DNA of 64,000 nucleotides from Chlorocebus sabaeus (GCF_047675955.1 NC_132910.1:97738923-97802922); one strand, 5' to 3'; positions 45,742-57,847 are shown, counted from the first letter of the stretch. Program-made: numbers and translations. The notes: a model not told the origin generated them from the sequence alone.

Positions 45742-47610
45742 CACAGCAATGATCATTTCAATGATGTTATATCAGATTATCGCCTGAAATATAGTTAAGT
45801 CAGTTATTCTCACATTTATTGGTAAAACATCTCTGAGGTCATGTACATCAGGCAGTTCATTCCAATATGAATTATTATAACATTCTCATTTTTTCTCATG
45901 TGGAATCTTAAAACTCCTTGTAATCGCTTCAAAGTCCGAAGTCTATAGGCCTGAGTTAATTTGCATGCTAGGTGCAATTTATTTCTAACAGAAACTATCC
46001 TATAATAATCAGACATCTTATGACATCTGATAAAAAATTTACGTTTTCAAACGAAGTGGGGTTGGTGGTTTATAAGCCCTAAAATAAAAGTGAATCCCTT
46101 AAATCTTGAATTTTCAATCTAAATTTGAATGGGTTCAGACTCTTGCTAGAAGCAATTACTGAAAACTCATTTCCTTGTTCACCTCCTCACTCCCACCCCC
46201 AACCTCCTTTGCAATATAGAGTTAAAATTTAACCCTCTGGGCATATGTGAGAATTAACTAGTTAGCTCTGTCAAAGCCCACCTGGTTACTACCGACGAAG
46301 GAGGCGGCTGGCTGGCAGTTCCTGCCTCACGGTTCCCAACACCACATAGTTTTCAATCTCTTTCACCAATAGAATCGCCTTTGATCGTCACAATAACCCC
46401 TCAGTGAAGGCAGCGGGGATTATCATCTCCACACAGAAATGAATGAAGGAAGGGTCAAGTTACAGTTTATCAATGGCACAAAGCACTAAATCAAGAATAA
46501 AGACACTCCCTGTGATTACATCGGCATATATATTTGTATACATTTCAGACTGTCGCTTAGTTAGTAATTAAGAGACTGTTTAAATTATCCCACCTCCACA
46601 CTTAGATCCGTTGCTTGTTTGCACTTCCTAAGACTGTGGAGATGGAGATTTCATCAAAAGACCTTAGGATGACTGCCTTGTCAGAGCACAAACATTTTGA
46701 AATCCCAATGAAAATACAGTTTAATGCATCCAGTTAAATTGCCTGAGAGGAAATAGTGAATACAGCTTTCTTAAAGCCTTTTCCCTCAGGCCATTAACTA
46801 AGAAACTGGTCACTAACTGCTGGTAACAACCCATTTTGGAGGGATTATTGCTATTATTGGCATCTGTGGTTTATGGCAACATTTTGTTAAAGACATTAGA
46901 AACCATAGTGCAGCTGGACTTGATATTTCAGAGAAATCAGTCCTTTCCCTTGTGGTTAATGGACATTTTTTTCTTCCAATCTAAGTGTACGGAGGCTGAG
47001 CTGCGCTGCTGAGTTTATTATCTGCTACATTGCTTGTTGCTCTAAGAAATATGCTTTACACTGGAGTCAGCATTCAAATCAATGGAGCAAAAATATAACA
47101 TTTATTGTTAGTAAAATTGAATCATGCTGAAAAAGGCTGAATGAATGCTTGACTTAAACTGGATGTTAGAAATCATTTCACTTGCCACGAGCACTTTTCA
47201 GCTGACACACAGCCACATGCTATTTTCTTCCAGTGATTAATTGTTAGCAGGAGCAGGCATATATACATTGCCAAACAGAGAGTAATAACCAAAGTTATAT
47301 TATTGATTTCCCATAACTCTATGTGAACTTATATACCTAGAGAGGGGCCTGCTCTCTGTGGCTTATAGCTGCATGCTGATAATTCACTCTGGTAATTCCA
47401 TTCACTGAAAACAGAATTAGAAAGGAGGTGGCCTCGGTGAAAGGCAGGCAAACATCACACAAGGAAAGAAAAGTTCTGGAGAGTTTCAAAAAATATTTCT
47501 TTTGTTCACTTCTAATGGCAGAAACAAGTCAGAACCATGACAGGTAAAAACTGTAGGGTATACAATTGAGATTGAATGCAGATTACAACTATCTTATTTG
47601 CATGGAGACT

Positions 47611-47654
47611 GTTTTTTTTGTTGTTGTTTTTTTGTTTTTTTTGTTTTTTTTTGC
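47611..47654. repeat. T/G-rich (GTTTTTTT)n tract
   Basis: T-runs are broken by single Gs, without an adjoining SINE or LINE body. Confidence 0.85.
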
Positions 47655-48378
47655 TTTATTGGGGTCCATTTTTCCTCCTATATTTTAATCCAAAAACAAA
47701 AGATCAGAACATATCGTTAGCTCTGCTTCTTAGTGAACCTGACTTTTCTCAAGAAATTTACATCTTTCTCTCATTTTCTGTTAAGGTTTCTTACCCTGTT
47801 TTCTCACCTAAGGAATTATAATGAGGTAGAGTGAATGAGCTCTATTGGGAGAGCAGTGGACCCAGAGACTAAAGGTAAAAGGATGATTGATGGTATGAAA
47901 TTACCATAAAAGTACAATCAGGATCAGATTTTAAAATGAATTTTTAAGCAGTCTAAGAGATACTCTTTGATTTGCAGTCTGGTGGAATGGATAATGTCTC
48001 ATTCAGTGGATAAAGTTTCTCACTGTGTTACTTGAGCTTTTTCTGATCTTTCTGACTGGGAGTAAAATGGAACCAAAGCCTAAAGTGGTTTTTAATGCAG
48101 AAAATATCAAACACAATATTCTTAATGTCAAAACCTGGGCATAATAGGTGAGAAAAGAAAAATAAATAGTAGAATATTACTGTTAGTATTATTGTTTCAG
48201 TCTCTCATCTCACAGGCAAATGAGGTTAAAGCATACATTTCTGAAAGGGTAAACTTGTGTACATATTGAAAAAATAATAAGGTTTAGGTTAGTGTCAGGT
48301 TTTAATTTTTCTTAGGTGTATAAAATGCTCCAACTAAAATATTCAAGCAAAATGCATTTGGGGGCTATATGTTTTCCC

Positions 48379-48790
48379 ACTTTTTTTTAAGTTTATAGAT
48401 ATTTTCATTTTGAAAAATATTTAGATTTATAGAAAAGTGGCAAGGATATTAAAGAGAGTTCCTGTACACCCTTCATCCAGCTTCCCCTGTTGTTGACATC
48501 TTACATTACTATCAGGGTTGCCAGATTTAGCTGATAAAATACAGGACACTGGTTTAATTTGAATTTAAGATCAACAGTCTTTTAGTGTACTGATGTCCCA
48601 TGGCAATCCTAATGTAACCCTACTATGTTACCTCTGCCACAACTGAGAATAAATATTGGTGAACTGAACTCTACACTTTTATTTGAATTTCACTAGTTTT
48701 CTTATGTATCTCTTTTCTATTCCAGGATCTCATTCAGGATAGCACATTACATGTAGTCATCATGTCTCGGTAGGCTCCCCCGGTCTGCAA
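48379..48790 (-). mobile_element. Old L1M 3' UTR fragment
   Basis: TTTATAGAAAAGTGGCAAGG, TGTACACCCTTCATCCAGCT, TATTCCAGGATCTCATTCAG and CATCATGTCTCGGTAGGCTC are the antisense of an L1MC/L1ME-type 3' UTR. Segment 48516-48616 (GGGTTGCCAGATTTAGCTGA...GATGTCCCATGGCAATCC) does not belong and resembles an inserted palindromic DNA transposon fragment. Confidence 0.75.
48516..48616. mobile_element. Probable small DNA-transposon insert
   Basis: TTGCCAGATTTAGCTGATAA with AATACAGGACACTGGTTTAA and TGTACTGATGTCCCATGGCA recall a widespread palindromic non-autonomous element. It splits the L1M 3' UTR. I cannot give its family. Confidence 0.45.
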
Positions 48791-51600
48791 CAGTTTTTCC
48801 GACTTCCCATTTGCTTTTAAACACAGTAGAAAACGAGCTAAAACATTACTTGATAATCTAATAGTGTTAATACTTGATTATGTATTCAAAATCCACTTTT
48901 TAAAAATTAACACATTTTTTAAATGTTTAATATAAATTATTTTAATAGTCTATATCTAATGCTGTATATATAAGATTACAAAAACAGTAATAAATCCTAA
49001 TTACAAATCAGGATTTTTCATTTTAACATTAGGAAAAATATAACTTGTAGCAACTTGTAAACATGTATAAGCTCATCATTAGACTGGAAGTATTGTTTTC
49101 AGTTGAACATTGCACTTGTCATGGTCTACGAATAATAAAGATAATTACTGGAAACTTTCAAGTATGTGCTTTTATTTTACTAAGCTTGAATTTTCATTTC
49201 ATTAGTTTTTCCACAGAATATACATACTTCTAAGAACAGACCCTTGAAAGACGTTAATGAATTTTTGTTGTAAACTTTGTTCATAGCCATAAGTACCAAC
49301 GTTTTGTATTGTTTTTGCTTTTGTTTTCTTCAGAATTTTTCTAAGAAAGACAAAAAGAAAAAGGGGGGATGTGGTAATAATCAATCTAGCAGAAAATATT
49401 TGAAGCTTGCAGCTTTATAATTTAAGTTGATCTTCATTAAGCTAAAATTCCCTGCTTTACAACATTATGGAAATCTTTAACATTTCAGACAGTTGCTTTT
49501 TGTGACAGTTTCTATTTCTTCCCCTCTGCTGACAGTTCCTGTAATGACTTTAATCATAGAGTCTGGAAACGGAATCGGCTATTGAATAGCAACAAACTCA
49601 ATGGTCAATGTCTATGTCACTTTTCTGGGAGCAGGACTTTCTGAGCATCAAGGAGCTAATACTCAGAGCCTCCTGGAAAAGTGCTAAGTGCATTAACTCT
49701 CTGTCAATCACATCTGTAACACGCAGGCCAAATTATTACTATTTGGCTCAAGACATTCCATTGAAACTTATTGGTGTGGTATTCTTATCTGTGTACTGTA
49801 TATAACTAATGATGATTGTTTATGGAAAGGTGCCTGTCCAATTATTTTTGAAGAAACACAAGAATGCAGAATGACTGGAAGCATCAGGTTTTTGCCAGAG
49901 AATGCCTCAGGTAAGAGGAGAATGGCTAGAGGCTATAAGGAATCACAAGAGACAAGTCAGAGTCGTAAATTGGGAAACTGACATATCTCATCTAATATAC
50001 TTGCTAACTAGGCCTTTAAAAACCTTGACATTTAACTAAGTTTGTGAGAAAGTTATGGGTTTTGTCCTTTTCTATGGGCTCTAACTCATTAATCCAGTGA
50101 ATTAAGGTGTTTATCATTGTTACCAACATTAGGAGATAACGGAGGGAAATGTTTAGAGAGGCGGTGAGCTTCTCACAGCGCAGCTGAGCAGCTGTTTACG
50201 CAGGCTGTGCCTGTTTCAAAGCCAAGTCAGTCAAAAATGATACTTCAAGTTATTTACCCTTTTGGTACTTCAGGGCTTGAAATGGCATGAAAGCAGCCTT
50301 TCATTCATGCAGAGGCATTTAAATAAAGCTTTCCAAAGGCTGATGTGTTTGGAAGAGGGTGGGTTCTTTGCTGAAATAAACAAGTTTCTGGGGAATTTTA
50401 AGAAAATAGGAAAGAAATGAAAAGTTTCCAGTGAATGTCATCTACTTTAACGTCTGATTTTAATCAAGTTCATATTATTTAAGGGCATAGCAATGGCCCA
50501 TGAGATCATCTTTGGCTTTTTATGTTAATGTTCCTAAAGTAGATTTAACTTTGCCAAAAGATATTTTTTTTAACTCCAGAAACATTAAGAAACAAGACCA
50601 AAGATAAATCCTGTGTAATCAGAAAGCAACATAGTTTCTTGAAAAGGCAGAAAAAAAGGTGCTGTTCACAAAGCATATAGGAAAATAATTGAGCTTTTAA
50701 TTCAGGATTTTATGAAACCTATGTTAAAAGGAACTTCATTAAACCTAAGTGCTTCAAAAATAGGTGATGGAATTTGCCTTTTTTAAACAATATTCTTTAA
50801 AATCAAACCAAAAATCTCTTTTTTAAAATTGCAAAGCTCACATTGTTAATTTACTTATATAAAGTAGAAAACAAAGATATCCGGAGACATTTGAGAAAAT
50901 GTTAAGATAAAACTACCTAACAATTAATATGTGGAAATTATTACTCAGAAACTCTAAGAAACTATTTAACCTTTTTTCAGAGTTATTAAAACCCACATGT
51001 GTCTATTTCCTTTTTTACCATTTATCTACGAGCTGTGGAGAGTCATTTCTTTTTAAATTTTTTTAAAAGATAAAAAGGCTTTGCTACTTGCTTTTAGAAT
51101 TATCATTGACAATTTCTAACATTGTAAAGTTTACTGGCAATATGAAAAATAATTTAAAACATGTATTTTAAGGAATATTATTGACTTATTTATACCAGCT
51201 CCTTCTTTTTTGGTTAATTCCTATAAACAATTTATGAAGCCAATATTTATTTAGCATCTTACAGACAACTAGCATAACATAACATTCTTTAGAGATAACC
51301 AAAATAGATTTAAGGCATGGTCCTTCAGGATAACTTCAGGAGTTCTAATTTTATGCAGAAGACAAATTCAGCACTTACTGAAATAAAAAGCATGGGAGAA
51401 CAGTGTAAGATTCTCTGTCGTAATAAATGAGGACTTTCTGTAATAAATAATAAAATGCTATGTTATGTGTATTAAGAAAAAAAATACGTTTTTACAGCAG
51501 TGCAGAGAAGGAAGATCTCCAGATGGAGGGCTCATGGAAGTTCTTTGTGGAGGTCCTGAGGTTGTGGTGTGAGAGCTGTCTTGTCCATGGGCATAGATCA
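48791..51600. other. Repeat-poor 2.8-kb block, no gene seen
   Basis: This AT-rich sequence lies between the L1M relic and the LTR12. No repeat is recognised. Candidate regulatory sequence on grounds of repeat absence only. Confidence 0.4.
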
Positions 51601-52245
51601 GTGGTAGTGAGAGTTGACAATGTGCTAGCAACGGTCGCTTGCTCTGGGCGCCTCCTCAGCCTGGGCATCCACTCTGGTCATGCTTGAGGAGCCTACTGCT
51701 GCACTGTGGGAGCCCCGCTCTGGGCTGGCCGAGGCCAGAGCCCGCTCCCTCTGCTTGCGGGGAGGTGTGGAGGGAGAGGCATGGTAGGGAACTGGGTCTG
51801 CGTGCGGTGCTCCTGGGCCAGCACGAGTTTCAGGTGGGCGCAGGCTTGGCCAGCCCTGCACTGGGAGCCCCGGCCAGCGCCACTGGCCGCACAGTGAAGG
51901 GCTTAGCACCCAGGCCAGCAGCAGTGGAGGGTGCGCCAGATTCCCCAGCACTGCCGCCCGCCTGCACCATGCTCGAATTCTCGCCAGGCCTCAGCCTCCT
52001 CCCTGCGGGGCAGGGCTGGGGACCTGCAGCCCGCCATGCCCGAGCCCGAGCCCCCGCCCCCTTCGCCGTGGGCTCTCGCCCAAGCCTCTCCTATGGGTGC
52101 CGCCTCCTGCTCCACTGCTCCAGGTCCCATCGACTGCCCAAGGGCTGAGGGTGCTGGCAAGCAGGCGCAGAACTGGTGGGCAGCTCTGCCTGCGGCCCTA
52201 GCAGGGGATCCACTAGGCGAAGCCAGCTTGGTTCCTGAGTCCACT

Positions 52246-52852
52246 GGGGACTTGGAGAACTTTTATGTCTAGCTGGAGGATTGTACATGCACTAATCAGT
52301 ACTCTGTGTCTAGCTTGGGGTTTGTGGATGCACCAATCAGCACTCTGTATCTAGCTAACCTAGTGGGGACTTGGAGAACTTTTATGTCTAGCTAAAGGAT
52401 TGTAAACACACCAATCAGCACTTTGCCTCTAGCTCAAGGTTTGTAAACGCACCAATCAGTGCTCTGTGTCTAGCCAATCTAGTGGGGACTTGGAGAACTT
52501 TTGTGTCCAGCTAAAGGATTGTATATGCACCAATCAGCACTCTGTGTCTAGCTCAGGGTTCGTGGATGCACCAATCAGCACTCTGTATCTAGCTAATCTG
52601 GTGGGGACTTACAGAACTTTTATGTCTACCTGGAGGATTGTAAATGCACCAATCAGCACTTTGTGTCTAGTTCAAGGTTTGTAAATTGCACCAATCAGCA
52701 CTCTGTGTCTTGCTAAAGGATTGTAAATGCACCAATCAGTGCTCTGTGTCTAGCTCAAGGTTTGTAAATGCACCAATCAGCACCCTGTCAAAACGGACCA
52801 ATCAGTTCTCTGTAAAATGACCAATCAGCTCTCTGTAAAATGGACCAATCAG
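52246..52852 (+). repeat. LTR12 U3 tandem array with 12 CCAAT boxes
   Basis: By eye there are 12 intact CCAATCAG motifs from 52333 to 52852, plus a mutated CTAATCAG at 52292. Most lie in ~40-bp units of the form GTRTCTAGCT...GCACCAATCAGCACTCT. A higher-order unit marked by GGGGACTT(GG/AC)AGAAC recurs at 52246, 52375, 52484 and 52603, spaced 129, 109 and 119 bp. In LTR12 such repeats bind NF-Y and act as the U3 enhancer; activity here is inferred from the family. Confidence 0.95.
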
Positions 52853-52871
52853 CAGGATGTGGGTGGGGTCA

Positions 52872-52910
52872 GATAAGGGAATAAAAGCAGGCTGTCTGAG
52901 CAAGCAGCGC
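52872..52910 (+). promoter_or_regulatory. LTR12 core promoter (GATA motif and TATA box)
   Basis: GATAAG at 52872-52877 is followed by the TATA-like AATAAAAG at 52880-52887, about 28 bp after the last CCAAT box. Transcription would start roughly 25-30 bp downstream, near 52910, and run rightward. This CCAAT/GATA/TATA order is that of active HERV-9 LTRs. No disabling change in these motifs is seen. Confidence 0.75.
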
Positions 52911-53327
52911 AACTGCTGGGTTCCCCTTCCACACTAAGCAACCTGTTTTTTCACTCTTCATAATATATATTACTACTCCTCACTGTTTGGGTCCACTGCT
53001 ACCTTAATGAGCTGTAACACTGACTGAGAAGGTCTGTTGCTTCACTCCTGAGGCCCCAAGACCATGAACTCACCGGGAGGGATGAACAACTTCAGGCATG
53101 CCACCTTAAGAGCTGTGACATCACAGCGAAGGTCTACAGCTTCACTCCTGAAGCCAGTGAGACCATGAACCCACCAGAAGGAAGAAATTCTGAACACGTC
53201 TGAACATCTGAAGGAACAAACTCCGGACACACCGTCTTTAAGAACTGTAACACTGGTTGCGAGGGTCTGCTGTTTCATTCTTGAAGTCAGTGAGACCAAA
53301 AACTCACCAATTCTGTGCACAGTGGTA

Positions 53328-54630
53328 TGAGTAGCCTCTTCCAAAACCAGAAAGCCAACTAGACAGAGCAGTAGTTAGCGAAGCAGCTAAGGGTTTACTA
53401 GAGATAATAAAATATCTTTGATGAAGAGGGCAGCACTGGATGAAAGCAAGTGGAGTACACAAGGTGTCCTTTATGTATAAATGTCTACTGCCTTGAGCAA
53501 GTTACTTAACCTTTCTAAACCTGGGTTTTCTTACATGTGACATCGACCTTACCTGTGACACAGGCCTAATAATAGTTCCAATCTCATTGACTCTGTGCAT
53601 AGTGAGTGGCAAAAGGCAGTTAAATCTGTTCAATGGGGTAACACAAAACATGATGGAGGTTGTGAGCAGAGGCTGACAGGTGTTAGGGAGGGTGTGGCAG
53701 CTGGTCTTAGCCTCATGTCTGTAAGGGACTGATCTGGGAATGCCAAGGCTCAATTTGGACAGCTGTATTTAGGCCTCATATGTGCAGTGAGTCAACAGGG
53801 AATCACCTAGAAATTGAGAAATGTCCCCATATGTTTGTTTATGGTGTTTTTATGTATTGGGGGCCTTAGGGTAAGACCCTGTGGATAGAGATGAGATTGC
53901 TCCCCATCCAGAGGTGGAAAAAGAGAGCCCAAGGGTAAGATTTTAGCTACTATGGGATAAGTGTCTCTCTGTTTAGGACTGGAAAAAAAAGAAATTTGGA
54001 CTCAAAATACAAGAGATATTTTCAGGGATATCCAATTGCCAGCATTTTAAATTGACCCCTGCAATATGTTGGAAGGAGGGAGCTAAAAGCTCTATGCACT
54101 GGAGGCTGTGGCTTTAGAAGGGGCTTGAGCCCGAGGACTCCCACAGTAACCATAGCTAATAACCAGTGTCAAGTCCTCTGTGCATTAATCCATTCTGTTC
54201 CCCAAAGCCATCATAAATATCTCACACATTACAACTCAATCTTCCCTATCACTGTAGGAAAATATGGAAAGCATCTGAGCCTACACTTGAGACAAAGCTG
54301 TGCTAGGAGAATAGCAGCTGATGCCTGAATGAAAAGAGTCTCTGGACAGGAAGAGGAGACCTTCAGAAAAGCCAGGCAGCAGCACAAACCTAAACCAACA
54401 TGCCATAGATAGCCATGTTTAGGGACAGGAAGAATTTCCCAGGGGTTCCAAGAAATTCATGAAAGGGAAACTGGACCTCTGACAGTAATAAGGAAAGGAG
54501 ACCTAGATTTTTGTGGTTTGGATATTCATGGGAGGTGTGATCTTACAACTGCTGATGTATGGGGTATCTGGGTCACACAGGATTGATGTAAGGTTGAAAT
54601 GAGATAATGGATAAAAAGTTTTTAGCAAAA
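53328..54630. other. Sequence downstream of the LTR12, no gene seen
   Basis: 53485-53600 has MIR-like words in antisense (CCTTGAGCAAGTTACTTAAC, CTAATAATAGTTCCAATCTC). The remainder is unassigned. LTR12-driven transcripts, if any, would start in or cross this region. Confidence 0.5.
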
Positions 54631-54635
54631 CATCT

Positions 54636-54925
54636 GTTTTGTTTTTGAGACGAGGTCTCATTATGTTGTCCAGGCTGGAGTGCAGTGGCGCAATCTTGGC
54701 TCACTGCAACCTTTGCCTCCTGGTTGAAGTGATTCGCGTGTCAAGCCTCCTGAGTAGCTGGATTACAGGCACCTGCCACCACACCTGGCTAATTTTTGTA
54801 TTCATAGTAGAGACAGGGTTTTGCCATGTTGTCTGGGCTGGTCTCAAACTCCTGGACTCAAGTGATCCTCCCGCCTTGGCTTCCCAAAGTGCTGAGATTA
54901 TAGGCATGAACCACCGTGTCCAGCC
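54636..54925 (-). mobile_element. Alu, full length
   Basis: TTTTTGAGACGAGGTCTCAT leads into the antisense body, ending CCACCGTGTCCAGCC. Small deletions are visible (CCTCCTGGTTGAAG; AGCTGGATTACAG). Old S/J type. Flanks AAACATCTG and CAACATATG are compatible with a decayed target duplication. Confidence 0.94.
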
Positions 54926-55974
54926 AACATATGACTTGTTAATAGGATCTCAGGTAAATGTCTATTGTAGTTGATGTTATTGTTATTGAATATGGGATGG
55001 TATGTTAGGGGATTATGAAAGTGTGATGGGCCAGAAGGTCATATGAGATATATTCACTAAGCAAATCCTGTAGGTACCTAGGCTTCTGCATATACCACAG
55101 AGCACCATTGTGTGCACAGACAGATCAAAACCAGACTAGAAGGACTAGAAGGTCAACTTTCTATTTATCACTTTCCCAGATATGGACAAGGTTGTAAACA
55201 TGTGGAAGTATAATTTTTTAGTGGCAGATTACAAATGCATTCAACAGAGCTGTTTCAGAAAGTCATGAGTCTGTGGGAGCAGGTACTAGCCTTCAACGGT
55301 GAATGCATTGAAGCAGTGGTAGCTCTGGGAGAGAGGGTCCATTTTTCTTTCATTAGACTCCACCATAACTCAGTATCTTTGTTTTTCTCCATGGCTTCTT
55401 AGCCTCAAAGATGAAGATAGCCATTTGACAAGAGCACAGGCCCTAGTGTAACATATATTGAGAGCAGTCCTCTATGTTTAAAGACATCTCCCTATACAAT
55501 TGTCCCGGATGTGTTGGAAGGCAAGCTGACACTTGACAGGTGACATAGGCAGTACTAATGGTAGAAATCTGATGTAAAGCAGAAAACGGAGTTGTTTTAA
55601 GGAGCTGAGTGAATAGCCAGAAGAGGCCAAGATATAGGGACACCAAGGGCAGAAGATCAGACTCCACATCAGTTTCTCAACATGCTGCTCACACTCAATG
55701 GTTTACCAACAAGCAGCAGCAGGTGGCAGTGTCCCCAAACATCAGGGAGGCCTCAGGTCAGGTGCGAAAGTGGACCAGCTGGGCCAGAAAGTTTGAAGCA
55801 TTCTGATAATACTAATACCTAATATTAAGAAATATTTATCTACCATGCTCTACTTTAATGAACTAACTCACTTTATGTCACAATAACTGTATTTAATAGA
55901 TCATGTCATGATCTCAGGCATGCCTTAGCTTCAGGATGTTTGCACTTGAAGTTTAATCTAATCGAAACACCATT
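54926..55974. other. Unassigned sequence, no gene seen
   Basis: Opposed frames of 63-74 codons at 55.4-55.8 kb have no recognisable domain. Confidence 0.4.
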
Positions 55975-56285
55975 TTCCAGGTATATGCATGGCTTACTCC
56001 TCATGGCATTCTGACCTCTGGTCAAATATCATCTTCTCAGTGAACACTGTTCTCATCATGAAAATACTCTACCCCACTGCTTATTCCCTTGCCATCCTTT
56101 ATTTTTCTGCACAGCTCTTACCTTCATGAAGACATTTATGTATTTGTGCACTGCTTATAGCCCCTCTAGAACTTAACATTGCACAGTGGAAGGGAATGTT
56201 ATCTGGTTTGTTGATGGCTATATCGTAGCCCCCAAAATACTACCCTTCCCAAATAATTAGCACAAATAAACAGTTGTTGCGTGAT
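55975..56285 (+). mobile_element. L2 LINE 3' fragment
   Basis: TCTGGTCAAATATCATCTTC, TCTCAGTGAACACTGTTCTC, TTTATTTTTCTGCACAGCTC and ATTTATGTATTTGTGCACTG follow the L2 3' region in sense. Confidence 0.8.
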
Positions 56286-56289
56286 GAAG

Positions 56290-56432
56290 CATCAGTTTAT
56301 AAAGAAAAAACTGAGTTACAATGAGTTTAAGCAAATTACCCAAAGTCTCAAGTCATGCATGCAAAATCAGGCTTGGAATCCAGGCAGTGTGGCCCCAGGA
56401 CCCCAGTTCTTGCCTGCTATCCATACTGCCTT
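56290..56432 (+). mobile_element. MIR SINE
   Basis: AAAAAACTGAGTTACAATGA, TTAAGCAAATTACCCAAAGT and AATCCAGGCAGTGTGGCCCC are the right-hand part of a sense MIR. Confidence 0.75.
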
Positions 56433-57574
56433 GTGAGTACTTCCTTACATCATCATCTCAGTCATGAGAGAGAAACGGATCACCTGTGAGCGGGGGAGAA
56501 GCACTTGAAGCACTGCTCTCTATAAAGGACTGGAAAAGGCCCACATCTGGCTTCCTTGGTCCTCTCTTCCTGCATGAGCCTCCATACATGCTGCTGCTGC
56601 TGCTGCTGCTACTGGGAGGCCGTAGGCTTCTGGCTGGAGGGCAGACCCTGTCTATCTCTCTTTCTCTTGCTGAGCATGATAGCAGGTAGGTGGGCTAAGC
56701 CCCTCTGAAAACCTAGATACCAGCGATACTCCTACTGAGAAGAAAGGATGGCAGGACCTCTGTTTGCTACTGCATTTCTAGGCACCAACCTGGGGTTCTG
56801 GGATGCTCTGGTTAAAATGCTTAGTCCCTGGTCCTATTGGTCATACTCAGGTCAACCCCTATGGATGGCACTCCTGAGCTTCAGGACACGGCCAGCCTTT
56901 TGAACTCTCCTGAAGCCTAGGCTTCTCCTTTATTTCTAGTGAACTAACTCGAAAAGCACAAGTCTATAGGCCTGTGATTTCAAGCTCTGGGTGTGTGCTT
57001 GTCTGAGGTATGGAGAAGCTTCCCAAAGAGACACATCGGTCAGTTATATTGGCCATTAAGGAATCTTCAGCACACTCAGTCACTGTAGCCTGAGAGGTAG
57101 GAAAGAGACTGAGAGACCAGTGTTCAAACAGCTCTTGCATTTAGGTGGGTATCCCATAGGCTTAGAACTAAGGCCTGGGTAAGGCACAAATGTGAGACAG
57201 AAAAACTCCACAGATTATGATTTGTGTGATAAAGAAAGGGGCCAAAGCTCATACTTACGTTTAAAACCAGGAAGACGGTAGCAGCTGGGTAAAGAACATA
57301 ACTGAGGGTCAAGCAGTGGAAGAGAGGACATGTATTCTTGACCAGAGCAAGGGCATTCAGGACATAGGTGAGAAGTAGAGCCCAGAGAGACTTACTGAGC
57401 TGTGGGGTGTCACCACCATCCCTGTTCAAGCACACACTGTTAGCCGGGCCTTGGTGGGAGAGTCATTGAAGAGGCAGAGTCAGCTAAAGGAACACTGAAG
57501 TTATGGAGAGGGGCTCTAATAAACTTAAGGAAAAAAGAAAAAGTAAAGTGAGCATTTCTGGTCTTACTTTCATT
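56433..57574. other. Unassigned sequence, no gene seen
   Basis: It contains the CTG microsatellite listed separately. The 103-codon minus-strand frame 57124-57435 has no recognisable domain. Confidence 0.4.
56589..56610. repeat. (CTG)7 microsatellite
   Basis: Seven near-perfect CTG units run directly after CATACATG. They give a run of leucines in an open frame (56486-56689), which otherwise shows no gene character. Confidence 0.95.
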
Positions 57575-57847
57575 TATTTATTTATTTGAGAGAGGGTCTG
57601 GCTCTGTTGCCCAGGCTGGAGTGCATACTCCACCTCCCGAGCTCAAACCATCCTCCCAGCTCGGCCTCCTGAGTAGCTGGGACTACAGGCGTGCACCACC
57701 ACACCCAGGTAATTTTTGCATTTTTTTTTGTAGAGATTTTTTCTACCATATTGCTCAGGCTGGCCTCAAACTCCTGGGATCAAGAGATACTCACACTTCC
57801 GCCTCCCACAGTGCTGAGATTACAGGTGTGAGCTGCTGTGACCAGCC
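57575..57847 (-). mobile_element. AluJ with internal deletion
   Basis: An ATTT-rich tail is followed by GAGAGAGGGTCTGGCTCTGT. GGAGTGCATACTCCACCTCC lacks about 30 bp of the normal right arm (the 'caatcatagctcactgcagc' segment). The body ends GAGCTGCTGTGACCAGCC. Confidence 0.92.

Larger units (their letters stand above)
44986..48378. other. Repeat-poor 3.4-kb block, no gene seen
   Basis: No Alu, L1, LTR or MER element is recognised in this span, except a very faint MIR-like stretch near 46370-46500 (TCGTCACAATAACCCCTCAG). The part 46250-47480 mixes moderate GC with motifs such as GATTAATTGTTAGCAG and could contain conserved regulatory sequence. No exon-like structure is visible. Confidence 0.45.
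51608..53321 (+). mobile_element. Solo LTR12 (HERV-9 family) LTR, ~1.7 kb
   Basis: The LTR runs from TGAGAGTTGAC to AACTCACCAATTCTGTGCACA. Its order is typical: a GC-rich U3 start (AGGTGTGGAGGGAGAGGC, AGGGCTTAGCACCCAGGCCA, GACCTGCAGCCCGCCATGCC), a long CCAAT-repeat array, GATA and TATA motifs, then an R/U5 with repeated CTTCACTCCTGA / AGACCATGAACYCACC modules. The exact hexamer GTGGTA stands on both sides (51601-51606 and 53322-53327). No gag-pol-env sequence adjoins, so it is a solo LTR. The 169- and 113-codon frames in the GC-rich part are not genes. Confidence 0.95.

Noticed and set aside
51639..52272. Open frames of 169 and 113 codons near 52 kb
   Set aside because: They lie entirely in the GC-rich U3 of the LTR12. 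Few stops are expected there from base composition alone.
52290..52852. Regular ~40-bp repeats, CRISPR-like at first sight
   Set aside because: Units are contiguous and diverged, without constant spacers, and match the known LTR12 U3 array. The genome is primate.
56486..56689. Frame with a polyleucine run resembling a signal peptide
   Set aside because: The run comes from a CTG microsatellite. No downstream coding features or splice structure accompany it.
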